A DNA stretch of 64,000 nucleotides from Panorpa germanica (taxonomy: Eukaryota; Arthropoda; Insecta; Mecoptera; Panorpidae): contig CAVMBN010000144.1 of the NCBI GenBank assembly GCA_963678705.1, positions 124,001-188,000 on the forward strand, written 5' to 3'. Shown one piece after another: positions 1-12,868 of the stretch. The position numbers were made by a program, and so were the translations under genes. How positions within the stretch are numbered: position 1 is the stretch's first letter; every line of letters begins with the position of its first letter. Below the pieces are notes generated by a model, which was not told the DNA's origin, did not search any database, and saw nothing but the letters and a program-made list of their open reading frames with translations.

Positions 1-199
1 TGATTTAAAATTAATGCGACAAATTTCGAGGATTTAAAGTTAATGCGGCTGTAGGATAAAAGTCTGGAGACGATACCAAATATATTGCCAAAGAGATGAA
101 TGCATATATGCATAAGCTCTGGCAAGACAGATGGGACTTAATACAAAAAGGAAGACCTACGTATTGGTTAACAAGGACGTTAATATTGCTTTGCAACAC
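1..199 (+). repeat. Partial satellite monomer (3' end)
   Basis: The end of a monomer, covering only the LWQDRWDLIQKGRPTYW part of the RT remnant and closing at TTGCAACAC. Confidence 0.9.
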
Positions 200-307
200 A
201 AGTGGTTCCTATCTACTATGTGTGTGATCGGCTCCTGCTACTTTAGGTGAAAAAAGTGATTAAAAGTGAGAAATTAATTATGGAAAAAAATTAAATAAAT
301 TATATGA

Positions 308-330
308 ATACTTTTTCAAACGAAAAGTAT
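308..330. other. Conserved satellite hairpin (representative)
   Basis: ATACTTTT, a 7-base loop, then AAAAGTAT: a perfect 8-bp stem in the non-coding half. It recurs in almost every monomer. In the class of monomer 24 the loop differs but the stem is intact. Monomer 8 has lost it. Confidence 0.7.
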
Positions 331-885
331 TTAAGTTTGTTTTAAATTTGTGTTAATTTACCCTAAACAAAGTGTTTTTACAAAAGTTTGACAGTTGGAA
401 ACCAGTGTTAAAAACGAATTTTTCATTACGCGTACACGCGGTCTTATAAACATAACCTTAAATTTGTAACTTTGATGTTTGATATAAGACATTAATAAGT
501 GCGATAGACAAAAAAAGTGTTAATAATTAGGTTAGTGTTAGTGCTAAAACATCAAGTGGTTTAAAATTCAAGAAATCTGTAGAGATATATAAGGAAGACC
601 TCATATAAACACTACAAATATACGGAAGACAAAAGGTTGCCGCCCACTATCAAGTAAGTCGAATAACATTAACTATAAATAATATTAAAACACAAGAATT
701 AGTTTATGTAAATGCGTGTTTTAAATAATAATGAGAGTGTATTAATTGTTATAAGTGATTAAGTGAACAATATATGCGGCTTTCTTGGAAATAGTGATTG
801 ATCGTTCATGAACATTCAATGGTAACAAACAAATGGTAAGTAAGTAGGCATAAGTACAAGTATGTATATGAGATATTTATAGAAA

Positions 886-1785
886 TTCAGTGTGCCTTTG
901 TTGATGTCCGGTGGCCAAGTGACCTTCAAAGAATTAGACCGGCAAAAACCTATAGGTACGTCTACTGCGCTATGGAGAACTATTTTCATTGTCGAACATT
1001 ATTTTACAAACCGATTACCGTTCCATGAAAAGGCAACTATCTAAATGTTGTCCTCAGCGATCTGTAATGGGGCCTGAGCTCTGGAACATGGTATTCGACG
1101 AGAACTGTGTTTCTCACTCGAAAGGTTGTGTAGACATATGTTTTGCCAACGATAATGTGATCCTTATCGGTGCAAATAGTACAGAAACCCTAGAAAGCCG
1201 TTCTCGACCTGCTATATATAAAATCTGTAGTTTCTTGAAGCTACAAAGCTACAAATCAAATACAGTAACAACGAATAATAAACTTGTAACACACCTTGCG
1301 CGTGTCACAAGGACGGAATGAAGCTTAAACTCGGCAACTATGCCGACACTATACAAGGGGGCATTTATGCTAATAGTTGTGTATTGTGCTTCGGCATGGT
1401 ATAACAGGATCAATCTTCTAGATCTTCCATGCAAAGAACTATGTTATTGACGATAACGCGTTGTTGCAGAACTGTATCTACAGAAGTGGTGCAAGTGATA
1501 TTGGGGACAATTCCTTTAGATTTATAAATCACTCATGCACTTACTCAAGTAAAAATTACGCTAGAAATGAAAAAATTAAATTTTGATGATTTAAACTTAA
1601 TGCGACAAATTTCGAGGATTTAAAGTTAATGCGGCTGTAGGATAAAAGTCTGGAGACGATACCAAATATATTGCAAAAGAGATGAATGCATATATGCATA
1701 AGCTCTGGCAAGACAGATGGGACTTAATACAAAAAGGAAGACCTACGTATTGGTTTACAAGGACGTTAATATTGCTTTGCAACAC
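886..1785 (+). pseudogene. R1-like LINE reverse transcriptase fragment (representative monomer)
   Basis: Non-LTR retrotransposon ORF2 remnant carried by every monomer; this is the first complete copy. In order: a segment like LWRTIFIVEHYFTNRLPFH (approach to the palm), GCPQRSVMGPELWN (the GxPQGSVLGPxLWN box), CVDICFANDNVILIG (the YADD box, here FAND), VVYCASAWYY, QRTMLLTMTRCCRTVSTEV-QVILGTIPLDL, and finally LWQDRWDLIQKGRPTYWF. The last three are typical of the part of R1-clade ORF2 downstream of the RT. The pieces lie in different frames with stops between them, the second aspartate of the catalytic pair is lost, and neither the endonuclease nor the N-terminal RT part is present. R1-clade membership is by motif memory; a related LINE clade is possible. 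Confidence 0.75.
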
Positions 1786-3370
1786 AAGTGGTTCCTATCT
1801 ACTATGTGTGTGATCGGCTCCTGCTACTTTAGGTGAAAAAAGTGATTAAAAGTGAGAAATTAATTATAGAGAAAAATTAAATAAACTATATGAATACTTT
1901 TTCAAACGAAAAGTATTTAAGTTTGTTTTAAATTTGTGTTAATTTACCCTAAACAAAGTGTTTTTACAAAAGTTTGACAGTTGGAAACCAGTGTTAAAAA
2001 CGAATTTTTCATTACGCGTACACGCGGTCTTATAAACATAACCTCAAATTTGTAACTTTGATGTTTGATATAAGACATTAATAAGTGCGATAGACAAAAA
2101 AGTGATAATAATTAGGTTAGTGTTAGTGCTAAAACATCAAGTGGTTTAAAATTCAAGAAATCTGTAGAGATATATAAGGAAGACCTCATTTAAACACTAC
2201 AAATATACGGAAGACAAAAGGTTGCCGCCCACTATCAAGTAAGTCGAATAATATTAACTATAAATAATATTAAAACACAAGAATTAGGTTATATAAATGC
2301 TTGTTTTAAATAATAATGAGAGTGTATTGATTGTTATAAGTGATTAAGTGAACAATATATGCGGTTTTCTTGGAAATAGTGATTGATCGTTCATGAACAT
2401 TCAATGGTAACAAACAAATGGTAAGTAAGTAGGCATAAGTACAAGTATGTATATGAGATATTTATAGAAATTCAGTGTGCCTTTGTTGATGTCCGGTGGC
2501 CAAGTGACCTTCAAAGAATTAGACCGGCAAAAACCTATAGGTACGTCTACTGCGCTATGGAGAACTTTTTTTATTGTCAAACATTATTTTACAAACCGAT
2601 TACCGTTCCATGAAAAGGCAACTATCTAAAGGTTGTCCTCAGCGATCTGTAATGGGGCCTGAGCTCTGGAACATGGTATTCGACGAGAACTGTGTTTCTC
2701 ACTCGAAAGGTTGTGTAGACATATGTTTTGCCAACGATTATGTGATCCTTATCGGTGCAAATAGTACAAAAACCCTAGAAAGCCGTTCTCGACCTGCTAT
2801 ATATAAAATCTGTAGTTTCTTAAAGCTACAAAGCTACGAAACAAATACAGTAATAACGAATTATAAACTTGTAACACACCTTGCGCGTGTCACAAGGACG
2901 GAATGAAGCTTAAACTCGGCAACTATGCCGACACTATACAAGGGGGCATTTATGCTAATAGTTGTGTATTGTGCTTCGGCATTGTATTACAGGATCAATC
3001 TTCCAGATCTTCCATGCAAAGAACTATGTTATTGACGATGACGCGTTGTTGCAGAACTGTATCTACAGAAGTGTTGCAAGTGATATTGGGGACAATTCCT
3101 TTAGATTTATAAATCACTCATGCACTTACTCAAGTAAAAATTACGCTAGAAATGAAAAAATCAAATTTTGATGATTTAAAATTAATGCGACAAATTTCGA
3201 GGATTTAAAGTTAATGCGGCTGTAGGATAAAAGTCTGGAGACGATACCAAATATATTGCCAAAGAGATGAATGCATATATGCATAAGCTCTGGCAAGACA
3301 GATGGGACTTAATACAAAAAGGAAGACCTACGTATTGGTTTACAAGGACGTTAATATTGCTTTGCAACAC
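1786..3370 (+). repeat. Satellite monomer 2 (1585 bp)
   Basis: Full length. The catalytic-box region reads FANDY, and the second RT segment ends in a stop after IPLDL. Confidence 0.9.
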
Positions 3371-4956
3371 AAGTGGTTCCTATCTACTATGTGTGTGATC
3401 GGCTCCTGCTACTTTAGGTGAAAAAAGTGATTAAAAGTGAGAAATTAATTATGGAGAAAAATTAAATAAATTATTTGAATACTTTTTCAAACGAAAAGTA
3501 TTTAAGTTTGTTTTAAATTTGTGTTAATTTACCCTAAACAAAGTGTTTTTACAAAAGTTTGACAGTTGGAAACCAGTGTTAAAAACGAATTTTTCATTAC
3601 GCGTACACGCAGTCTTATAAACATAACCTCAAATTTGTAACTTTGATGTTTGATATAAGACATTAATAAGTGCGATAGACAAAAAAAGTGATAATAATTA
3701 GATTAGTGTTAGTGCTAAAACATCAAGTGGTTTAAAATTCAAGAAATCTGTAGAGATATATAAGAAAGACCTCATATAAACACTACAAATATACGGAAGA
3801 CAAAAGGTTGCCGCCCACTATCAAGTAAGTCGAATAACATTAACTATAAATAATATTAAAACACAAGAATAAGTTTATATAAATGCGTGTTTTAAATAAT
3901 AATGAGGGTGTATTATTTGTTATAAGTGATTAAGTGAACAATATTTGCGGTTTTCTTAAAAATAGTGATTGATCGTTCATGAACATTCAATTGTAACAAA
4001 CAAATGGTAAGTAAGTAGGCATAAGTACAAGTATGTATATGAGATATTTATAAAAATTCAGTGTGCCTTTGTTGATGTCCGGTGGCTAAGTGACCTTTAA
4101 AGAATTAGACCGGCAAAAACCTATAGGTACGTCTACTGCGCTATGGAGAACTATTTTCATTGTCGAACATTATTTTACAAACCGATTATTGTTCCATGAA
4201 AAGGCAACTATCTAAAGGTTGTCCTCAGCGATCTGTAATGGGGCCTGAGCTCTGGAACATGGTATTCGACGAGAACTGTGTTTCTCACTCGAAAGGTTGT
4301 GTAGACATATGTTTTGCCAACGATAATGTGATCCTTATCGGTGCAAATAGTACAGAAACCCTAGAAAGCCGTTCTCGACCTGCTATATATAAAATCTGTA
4401 GTTTCTTGAAGCTACAAAGCTACGAAACAAATACAGTAACAACGAATGATAAACTTGTAACACACCTTGCGCGTGTCACAAGGACGAAATGAAGCTTAAA
4501 CTCGGCAACTATGCCGACACTATAAAAGGGGGCATTTATGCTAATAGTTGTGTATTGTGCTTCGGCATGGTATTACAGGATCAATCTTCCAGATCTTCCA
4601 TGCAAAGAACTATGTTATTGACGATGACGCGTTGTTGCAGAACTGTATCTACAGAAGTGTTGCAAGTGATATTGGGGACAATTCCTTTAGATTTAAAAAT
4701 CACTCATGCACTTACTCAAGTACAAATTACGCTAGAACTGAAAAAATCAAATTTTGATGATTTAAAATTAATGCGACAAATTTCGAGGATTTAAAGTTAA
4801 TGCGGCTGTAGGATAAAAGTCTGGAGACGATACCAAATATATTGCCAAAGAGATGAATGCATATATGCATAAGCTCTGGCAAGACAGATGGGACTTAATA
4901 CAAAAAGGAAGACCTACGTATTGGTTTACAAGGACGTTAATATTGCTTTGCAAAAC
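3371..4956 (+). repeat. Satellite monomer 3 (1586 bp)
   Basis: Full length. The boundary motif is TTGCAAAAC here. ACCGATTATT replaces ACCGATTACC. Confidence 0.9.
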
Positions 4957-6541
4957 AAGTGGTTCCTATCTACTATGTGTGTGATCGGCTCCTGCTACTT
5001 TAAGTGAAAAAAGTGATTAAAAGTGAGAAATTAATTATGGAAAAAAATTAAATAAATTATATGAATACTTTTTCAAACGAAAAGTATTTAAGTTTTTTTA
5101 AATTTGTGTTAATTCACCCTAAACAAAGTGTTTTTACAAAAGTTTGACAGTTGGAAACCAGTGTTAAAAACGAATTTTTTATTACGCGTACACGCGGTCT
5201 TATAAACATAACCTCAAATTTGTAACTTTGATGTTTGATATAAGACATTAATAAGTGCGATAGAGAAAAAAAGTAATAATAATTAGGTTAGTGTTAGTGC
5301 TAAAACATCAAGTGGTTTAAAATTCAAGAAATCTGTAGAGATATATAAGGAAGACCTCATATAAACACTACAAATATACGGAAGACAAAAGGTTGCCGCC
5401 CACTATCAAGTAAGTCTAATAACATTAACTATAAATAATATTAAAACACAAGAATTAGTTTATATAAATGCGTGTTTTAAATAATAATGAGAGTGTATTA
5501 ACTGTTATAAGTGATTAAGTGAACAATATATGCGGTTTTCTTGGAAATAGTGATTGATCGTTCATGAACATTCAATGGTAACAAACAAATGGTAAGTAAG
5601 TAGGCATAAGTACAAGTATGTAAATGAGATATTTATAGAAATTCAGTGTGCCTTTGTTTATGTCCGGTGGCCAAGTGACCTTCAAAGAATTAGACCGGCA
5701 AAAACCTATAGGTACGTCTACTGCGCTATGGAGAACTATTTTTATTGTCGAACATTATTTTACAAACCGATTACCGTTCCATGAAAAGGCAACTATCTAA
5801 AAGTTGTCCTCAGCGATCTGTAATGGGGCCTGAGCTCTGGAACATGGTATTCGACGAGAACTGTGTTTCTCACTCAAAAGGTTGTGTAGACATATGTTTT
5901 GCCAACGATAATGTGATCCTTATCGGTGCAAATAGTACAGAAACCCTTGAAAGCCGTTCTCGACCTGCTATATATAAAATCTGTAGTTTCTTGAAGCTAC
6001 AAAGCTACGAAACAAATACAATAACAACGAATGATAAACTTGTAACACACCTTGCGCGTGTCACTAGGACGGAATGAAGCTTAAACTCGGCAACTATGCC
6101 GACACTATACAAGGGGGCATTTATGCTAATAGTTGTGTATTGTGCTTCGGCATGGTATTACAGGATCAATCTTCCAGATCTTCCATTCAAGGAACTATGT
6201 TATTGACGATGACGCGTTGTTGCAGAACTGTATCTACAGAAGTAGTGCAAGTGATATTGGGGACAATTCCTTTAGATTTAAAAATCACTAATGCACTTAC
6301 TCAAGTACAAATTACGCTAGAACTGAAAAAATCAAATTTTGATGATTTAAAATTAATGCGACAAATTTTGAGGATTTAAAGTTAATGCGGCTGGAGGATA
6401 AAAGTCTGGAGACGATACCAAATATATTGCAAAAGAGATGAATGCATATATGCATAAGCTCTGGCAAGACAGATGGGTCCTAATACAAAAAGGAAGACCT
6501 ACGTATTGGTTTACAAGGACGTTAATATTGCTTTGCAACAC
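4957..6541 (+). repeat. Satellite monomer 4 (1585 bp)
   Basis: Full length, with small indels in the AT-rich half (for example AGTTTTTTTAAATT). CTTCCATTCAAGG links it to monomer 5. Confidence 0.9.
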
Positions 6542-8113
6542 AAGTGGTTCCTATCTACTATGTGTGTGATCGGCTCCTGCTACTTTAGGTGAAAAAAGTG
6601 ATTAAAAGTGAGAAATTAATTATGGAAAAAAATTAAATAAATTATATGAATACTTTTTCAAACGAAAAGTATTTAAGTTTGTTTTAAATTTGTGTTAATT
6701 TACCCTAAACAAAGTGTTTATACAAAAGTTTGACAGTTGGAAACCAGTGTTAAAAACGAATTTTTCATTACGCGTACACGCGGTCTTATAAACATAACCT
6801 TAAATTTGTAACTTTGATGTTTGATATAAGACATTAATAAGTGCGATAGACAAAAAAAGTGATAATAATTAGGTTAGCATCAAAAGGTTTAAAATTCAAG
6901 AAATCTGCAGAGATATATAAGGAAGACCTCATATAAACACTACAAATATACGGAAGACAAAAGGTTGCCGCTCACTATCAAGTAAGTCGAATAACATTAA
7001 CTATAAATAATATTAAAACACAAGAATTAGTTTATATAAATGCGTGTTTTAAATAATATTAAGAGTGTATTAATTGTTATAAGTGATTAAGTGAACAATA
7101 TATGCGGTTTTCTTGGAAATAGTGATTGATCGTTCATGAACATTCAATGGTAACAAACAAATGGTAAGTAAGTAGGCATAAGTACAAGTATGTATATGAG
7201 ATATTTATAGAAATTTAGTGTGCCTTTGTTGATGTCCGGTGGCCAAGTGACCTTCAAAGAATTAGACCGGCAAAAACCTATAGGTACGTCTACTGCGCTA
7301 TGGAGAACTATTTTCATTGTCGAACATTATTTTACAAACTGATTACCGTTCCATGAAAAGGCAACTATCTAAAGGTTGTCCTCAGCGATCTGTAATGGGG
7401 CCTGAGCTCTGGAACATGGTATTCGACGAGAACTGTGTTTCTCACTCGAAAGGTTGTGTAGACATATGTTTTGCCAACGATAATGTGATCCTTATCGGTG
7501 CAAATAGTACAGAAACCCTAGAAAGCCGTTCTCGACCTGCTATATATAAAATATGTAGTTTCTTGAAGCTACAAAGCTACGAAACAAATACAGTAACAAC
7601 GAATGATAAACTTGTAACACACCTTGCGCGTGTCACTAGGACGGAATGAAGCTTAAACTCGGCAACTATGCCGACACTATACAAGGGGGCATTTATGCTA
7701 ATAGTTGTGTATTGTGCTTCGGCATGGTATTACAGGATTAATCTTCCAGATCTTCCATTCAAGGAACTATGTTATTGACGATGACGCGTTGTTGCAGAAC
7801 TGTATCTACAGAAGTGGTGCAAGTGATATTGGGGACAATTCCTTTAGATTTAAAAATCACTAATGCACTTACTCAAGTACAAATTACGCTAGAACTGAAA
7901 AAATTAAATTTTAATGATTTAAAATTAATGCGACAAATTTTGAGGATTTAAAGTTAATGCGGCTGTAGGATAAAAGTCTGGAGACGATACCAAATATATT
8001 GCCAAAGAGATGAATGCATATATGCATAAGCTCTGGCAAGACAGATGGGACCTAATACAAAAAGGAAGACCTACGTATTGGTTAACAAGGACGTTAATAT
8101 TGCTTTGCAACAC
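6542..8113 (+). repeat. Satellite monomer 5 (1572 bp)
   Basis: Short by about 13 bp because part of TGTTAGTGCTAAAA is lost near 6876. Shares CTTCCATTCAAGG with monomer 4. Confidence 0.9.
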
Positions 8114-9696
8114 AAGTGGTTCCTATCTACTATGTGTGTGATCGGCACCTGCTACTTTAGGTGAAAAAAGTAATTAAAAGTGAGAAATTAATTATGGAAA
8201 AAAATTAAATAAATTATATGAATACTTTTTCAAACGAAAAGTATTTAAGTTTGTTTTAAATTTGTGTTAATTTACCCTAAACAAAGTGTTTTTACAAAAG
8301 TTTGACAGTTGGAAACCAGTGTTAAAAACGAATTTTTCATTACGCGTACACGCGGTCTTATAAACATAACCTCAAATTTGTAACTTTGATGTTTGATATA
8401 AGACATTAATAAGTGCGATATACAAAAAAGTGATAATAATTAGGTTAGTGTTAGTGCTAAAACATCAAGTGGTTTAAAATTCAAGAAATCTGTAGAGATA
8501 TATAAGGAAGACCTCATTTAAACACTACAAATATACGGAAGACAAAAGGTTGCCGCCCACTATCAAGTAAGTCGAATAATATTAACTATAAATAATATTA
8601 AAACACAAGAATTAGTTTATATAAATGCTTGTTTTAAATAATAATGAGAGTGTATTGATTGTTATAAGTGATTAAGTGAACAATATATGCGGTTTTCTTG
8701 GAAATAGTGATTGATCGTTCATGAACATTCAATAGTAACAAACAAATGGTAAGTAAGTAGGCATAAGTACAAGTATGTATATGAGATATTTATAGAAATT
8801 CAGTGTGCCTTTGTTGATGTCCGGTGGCCAAGTGACCTTCAAAGAATTAGACCGGCAAAAACCTATAGGTACGTCTACTGCGCTATGGAGAACTTTTTTT
8901 ATTGTCGAACATTATTTTACAAACCGATTACCGTTCCATGAAAAGGCACTATCTAAAGGTTGTCCTCAGCGATCTGTAATGGGGCCTGAGCTCTGGAACA
9001 TGGTATTCGACAAAAACTGTGTTTCTCACTCGAAAGGTTGTGTAGACATATGTTTTGCCAACGATAATGTGATCCTTATCGGTGCAAATAGTACAAATAC
9101 CCTAGAAAGCCGTTCTCGACCTGCTATATATAAAATCTGTAGTTTCTTGAAGCTACAAAGCTACGAAACAAATACAGTAACAACGAATGATAAACTTGAA
9201 ACACACCTTGCGCGTGTCACAAGGAATGAATGAAGCTTAAACTCGGCAACTATGCCGACACTATACAAGAGGGCATTTATGCTAATAGTTGTGTATTGTG
9301 CTTCGGCATGGTATTACGGATCAATCTTCCAGATCTTTCATGCAAAGAACTATGTTATTGACGCTGACGCGTTGTTTCAGAACTGTATCTACAGAAGTGG
9401 TGCAAGTGATATTGGGGACAATTCCTTTAGATTTTAAAATCACTCATGCACTTACTCAAGTACAAATTACGCTAGAACTGAAAAAATCATATTTTGATGA
9501 TTTAAAATTAATGCGACAAATTTCGAGGATTTAAAGTTAATGCGGCTGTAGGATAAAAGTCTGGAGACGATACCAAATATATTGCCAAAGAGATGAATGC
9601 ATATATGCATAAGCTCTGGCAAGACAGATGGGACTTAATACAAAAAGAAAGACCTACGTATTGGTTTGCAAGGACGTTAATATTGCTTTGCAACAC
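8114..9696 (+). repeat. Satellite monomer 6 (1583 bp)
   Basis: Carries the 1-nt deletion that fuses two RT frames, and GGTATTACGGATC (1 nt short) further on. Confidence 0.9.
8805..9233 (+). pseudogene. RT fragment with two frames fused by a 1-nt deletion
   Basis: In this monomer AAGGCACTATC replaces the usual AAGGCAACTATC. The single-base loss puts the upstream LWRTFFIVEHYFTNR segment and the GCPQRSVMGPELWN...FANDN segment into one open frame of 142 codons. The catalytic box is still FAND, so this is a chance fusion inside a dead fragment and not a restored enzyme. Confidence 0.7.
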
Positions 9697-11281
9697 AAGT
9701 GGTTCCTATCTACTATGTGTGTGATCGGCTCCTGCTACTTTAGGTGAAAAAAGTGATTAAAAGTGAGAAATTAATTATGGAAAAAAATTAAATAAATTAT
9801 ATGAATACTTTTTCAAACGAAAAGTATTTAAGTTTGTTTTAAATTTGTGTTAATTTACCCTAAACAAAGTGTTTTTACAAAAGTTTGACAGTTGGAAACC
9901 AGTGTTAAAAACGAATTTTTCATTACGCGTACACGCGGTCTTATAAAAATAACCTCAAATTTGTAACTTTGATGTTTGATATAAGACATTAATAAGTGCG
10001 ATAGACAAAAAAGTGATAATAATTAGGTTAGTGTTAGTGCTAAAACATCAAGTGGTTTAAAATTCAAGAAATCTGTAGAGATATATAAGAAAGACCTCAT
10101 ATAAACACTACAAATATACGGAAGACAAAAGGTTGCCGCCCACTATCAAGTAAGTCGAATAACATTAACTATAAATAATATTAAAACTCAAGAATTAGTT
10201 TATGTAAATGCGTGTTTTAAATAATAATGAGAGTGTATTAATTGTTATAAGTGATTAAGTGAACAATATATGCGGTTTTCTTGGAAATAGTGATTGATCG
10301 TTCATGAACATTCAATGGTAACAAACAAATAGTAAGTAAGTAGGCATAAGTACAAGTATGTATATGAGATATTTATTGAAATTCAGTGTGCCTTTGTTGA
10401 TGTCCGGTGGCCAAGTGACCTTCAAAGAATTAGACCGGCAAAAACCTATAGGTACGTCTACTGCGCTATGGAGAACTATTTTTATTGTCGAACATTATTT
10501 TACAAACCGATTACCGTTCCATGAAAAGGCAACTATCTAAATGTTGTCCTCAGCGATCTGTAATGGGGCCTGAGCTCTGAAACATGGTATTCAACGAGAA
10601 CTGTGTTTCTCACTCGAAAGGTTGTGTAGACATATGTTATGCCAACGATAATGTGATCCTTATCGGTGCAAATAGTACAGAAACCCTAGAAAGCCGTTCT
10701 CGACCTGCTATATATAAAATCTGTAGTTTCTTGAAGCTACAAAGCTGCGAATCAAATACAGTAACAACGAATGATAAACTTGTAACACACCTTGCGCGTG
10801 TCACAAGGACGGAATGAAGCTTAAACTCGGCAACTATGCCGACACTATACAAGGGGGCATTTATGCTAATGGTTGTGTATTGTGCTTCGGCATGGTATTA
10901 CAGGATCAATCTTCCAGATCTTCCATGCAAAGAACTATATTATTGACGATGACGCGTTGTTGCAGAACTGTATCTACAGAAGTGGTGCAAGTGATATTGG
11001 GGACAATTCCTTTAGATTTAAAAATCACTCATGCACTTACTTAAGTACAAATTACGCTAGAACTGAAAAAATCATATTTTGATGATTTAAAATTAATGCG
11101 ACAAATTTCGAGGATTTAAAGTTAATGCGGCTGTAGGATAAAAGTCTGGAGACGATACCAAATATATTGCCAAAGAGATGAATGCATATATGCATAAGCT
11201 CTGGCAAGACAGATGGGACTTAATACAAAAAGGAAGACCAACGTATTGGTTTACAAGGACGTTAATATTGCTTTGCAACAC
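9697..11281 (+). repeat. Satellite monomer 7 (1585 bp)
   Basis: Full length. GAGCTCTGAAAC turns the conserved ELWN tryptophan codon into a stop. Confidence 0.9.
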
Positions 11282-12868
11282 AAGTGGTTCCTACCTACTA
11301 TGTGTGTGATCGGCTCCTGCTACTTTAGGTAAAAAAAGTGATTAAAAGTAAAAAAATTAATTATGGAAAAAAATTAAATAAATTATATGAATACTTTTTC
11401 AAACGATAAGTGTTTAAGTTTGTTTTAAATTTGTGTTTATTTACCCTAAACAAAGTGTTTTTACAAAAGTTTGACAGTTAAAAACCAGTGTTAAAAACGA
11501 ATTTTTCATTACGCGTACACGCGGTCTTATAAACATAACCTCAAATTTGTAACTTTGATGTTTGATATAAGACATTAATAAGTGCGATAGACAAAAAAAG
11601 TGATAATAATTAGGTTAGTGTTAGTGCTAAAACATCAAGTGGTTTAAAATTCAAGAAATCTGTAGAGAAATATAAGGAAGACCTCATATAAACACTACAA
11701 ATATACGGAAGACAAAAGGTTGCCGCCCACTATCAAGTAAGTCGAATAATATTAACTATAAATAATATTAAAACACAAGAATTAGTTTATATAAATGCGT
11801 GTTTTAAATAATAATGAGAGTGTATTAATTGTTATAAGTGATTAAGTGAACAATATATGCGGTTTTCTTGGAAATAGTGATTGATCGTTCATGAACATTC
11901 AATGGTAACAAACAAATGGTAAGTAAGTAGGCATAAGTACAAGTATGTATATGAGATATTTATAGAAATTCAGTGTGCATTTGTTGATGTCCGGTGGCCA
12001 AGTGACCTTCAAAGAATTAGACCGGCAAAAACCTATAGGTACGTCTACTGCGCTATGGAGAACTATTTTCATAGTCGAACATTATTTTACAAACCGATTA
12101 CCGTTCCATGAAAAGGCAACTATCTAAAGGTTGTCCTTAGCGATCTGTAATGGGGCCTGAGCTCTGGAACATGGTATTCGACGAGAACTGTGTTTCTCAC
12201 TCGAAAGGTTGTGTAGACATATGTTTTGCCAACGATAATGTGATCCTTATCGGTGCAAATAGTACAGAAACCCTAGAAAGCCGTTCTCGACCTGCTATAT
12301 ATAAAATCTGTAGTTTCTTGAAGCTACAAAGCTACGAAACAAATACAGTAATAACGAATGATAAACTTGTAACACACCTTGCGCGTGTCACAAGGACGGA
12401 ATGAAGCTTAAACTCGGCAACTATGCCGACACTATACAAAGGGGCATTTATGCTAATAGTTGTGTATTGTGCTTCGGCATGGTATTACAGGATCAATCTT
12501 CCAGATCTTCCATGCAAAGAACTATGTTATTGACGATGACGCGTTGTTGCAGAACTGTATCTACAGAAGTGGTGCAAGTGATATTGGGGACAATTCCTTT
12601 AGATTTAAAAATCACTCATGCACTTACTCAAGTAAAAATTACGCTAGAACTGAAAAAATCAAATTTTGATGATTTAAAATTAATGCGACAAATTTCGAGG
12701 ATTTAAAGTTAATGCGGCTGTAGGATAAAAGTCTGGAGACGATACCAAATATATTGCCAAAGTGATGAATGCATATATGCATAAGCTCTGGCAAGACAGA
12801 TGGGACTTAATACAAAAAGGAAGACTTACGTATTGGTTTACAAGGACGTTAATATTGCTTTGCAACAC
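11282..12868 (+). repeat. Satellite monomer 8 (1587 bp)
   Basis: The hairpin stem is damaged (AACGATAAGTGTTT). GTCCTTAGCGATC adds a stop before the GPELWN box. Its 3' part matches that of monomer 10 (Q-to-R and V-K-I-T variants). Confidence 0.9.

Larger units (their letters stand above)
200..1785 (+). repeat. Satellite monomer 1 (1586 bp)
   Basis: Full length. The perfect hairpin ATACTTTT/AAAAGTAT lies at 308-330. It has GGTATAACAGG where most monomers have GGTATTACAGG, which adds a stop to the RT remnant. Confidence 0.9.

Noticed and set aside
11-199. Recurrent ~62-codon minus-strand frames, one in each monomer
   Set aside because: They are the antisense of the LWQDRWDLIQKGRPTYW part of the RT remnant, start at a non-ATG codon, and are open only by composition.
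532-545. TTAGG-like telomeric repeat in the monomer
   Set aside because: Only a single TTAGGTTAGTGTTAG stretch occurs per monomer, with no tandem (TTAGG)n run, so there is no telomere evidence.
989-1321. Active LINE reverse transcriptase
   Set aside because: The catalytic aspartate pair is lost in all monomers, frames are interrupted, and no endonuclease or ORF1 is present.
2962-3171. Recurrent 69-codon plus-strand frames overlapping the RT remnant (MCIVLRHGITG...)
   Set aside because: They overlap the QRTMLL...RTVSTEV segment in another frame. Homology supports the RT frame, so these are shadows.
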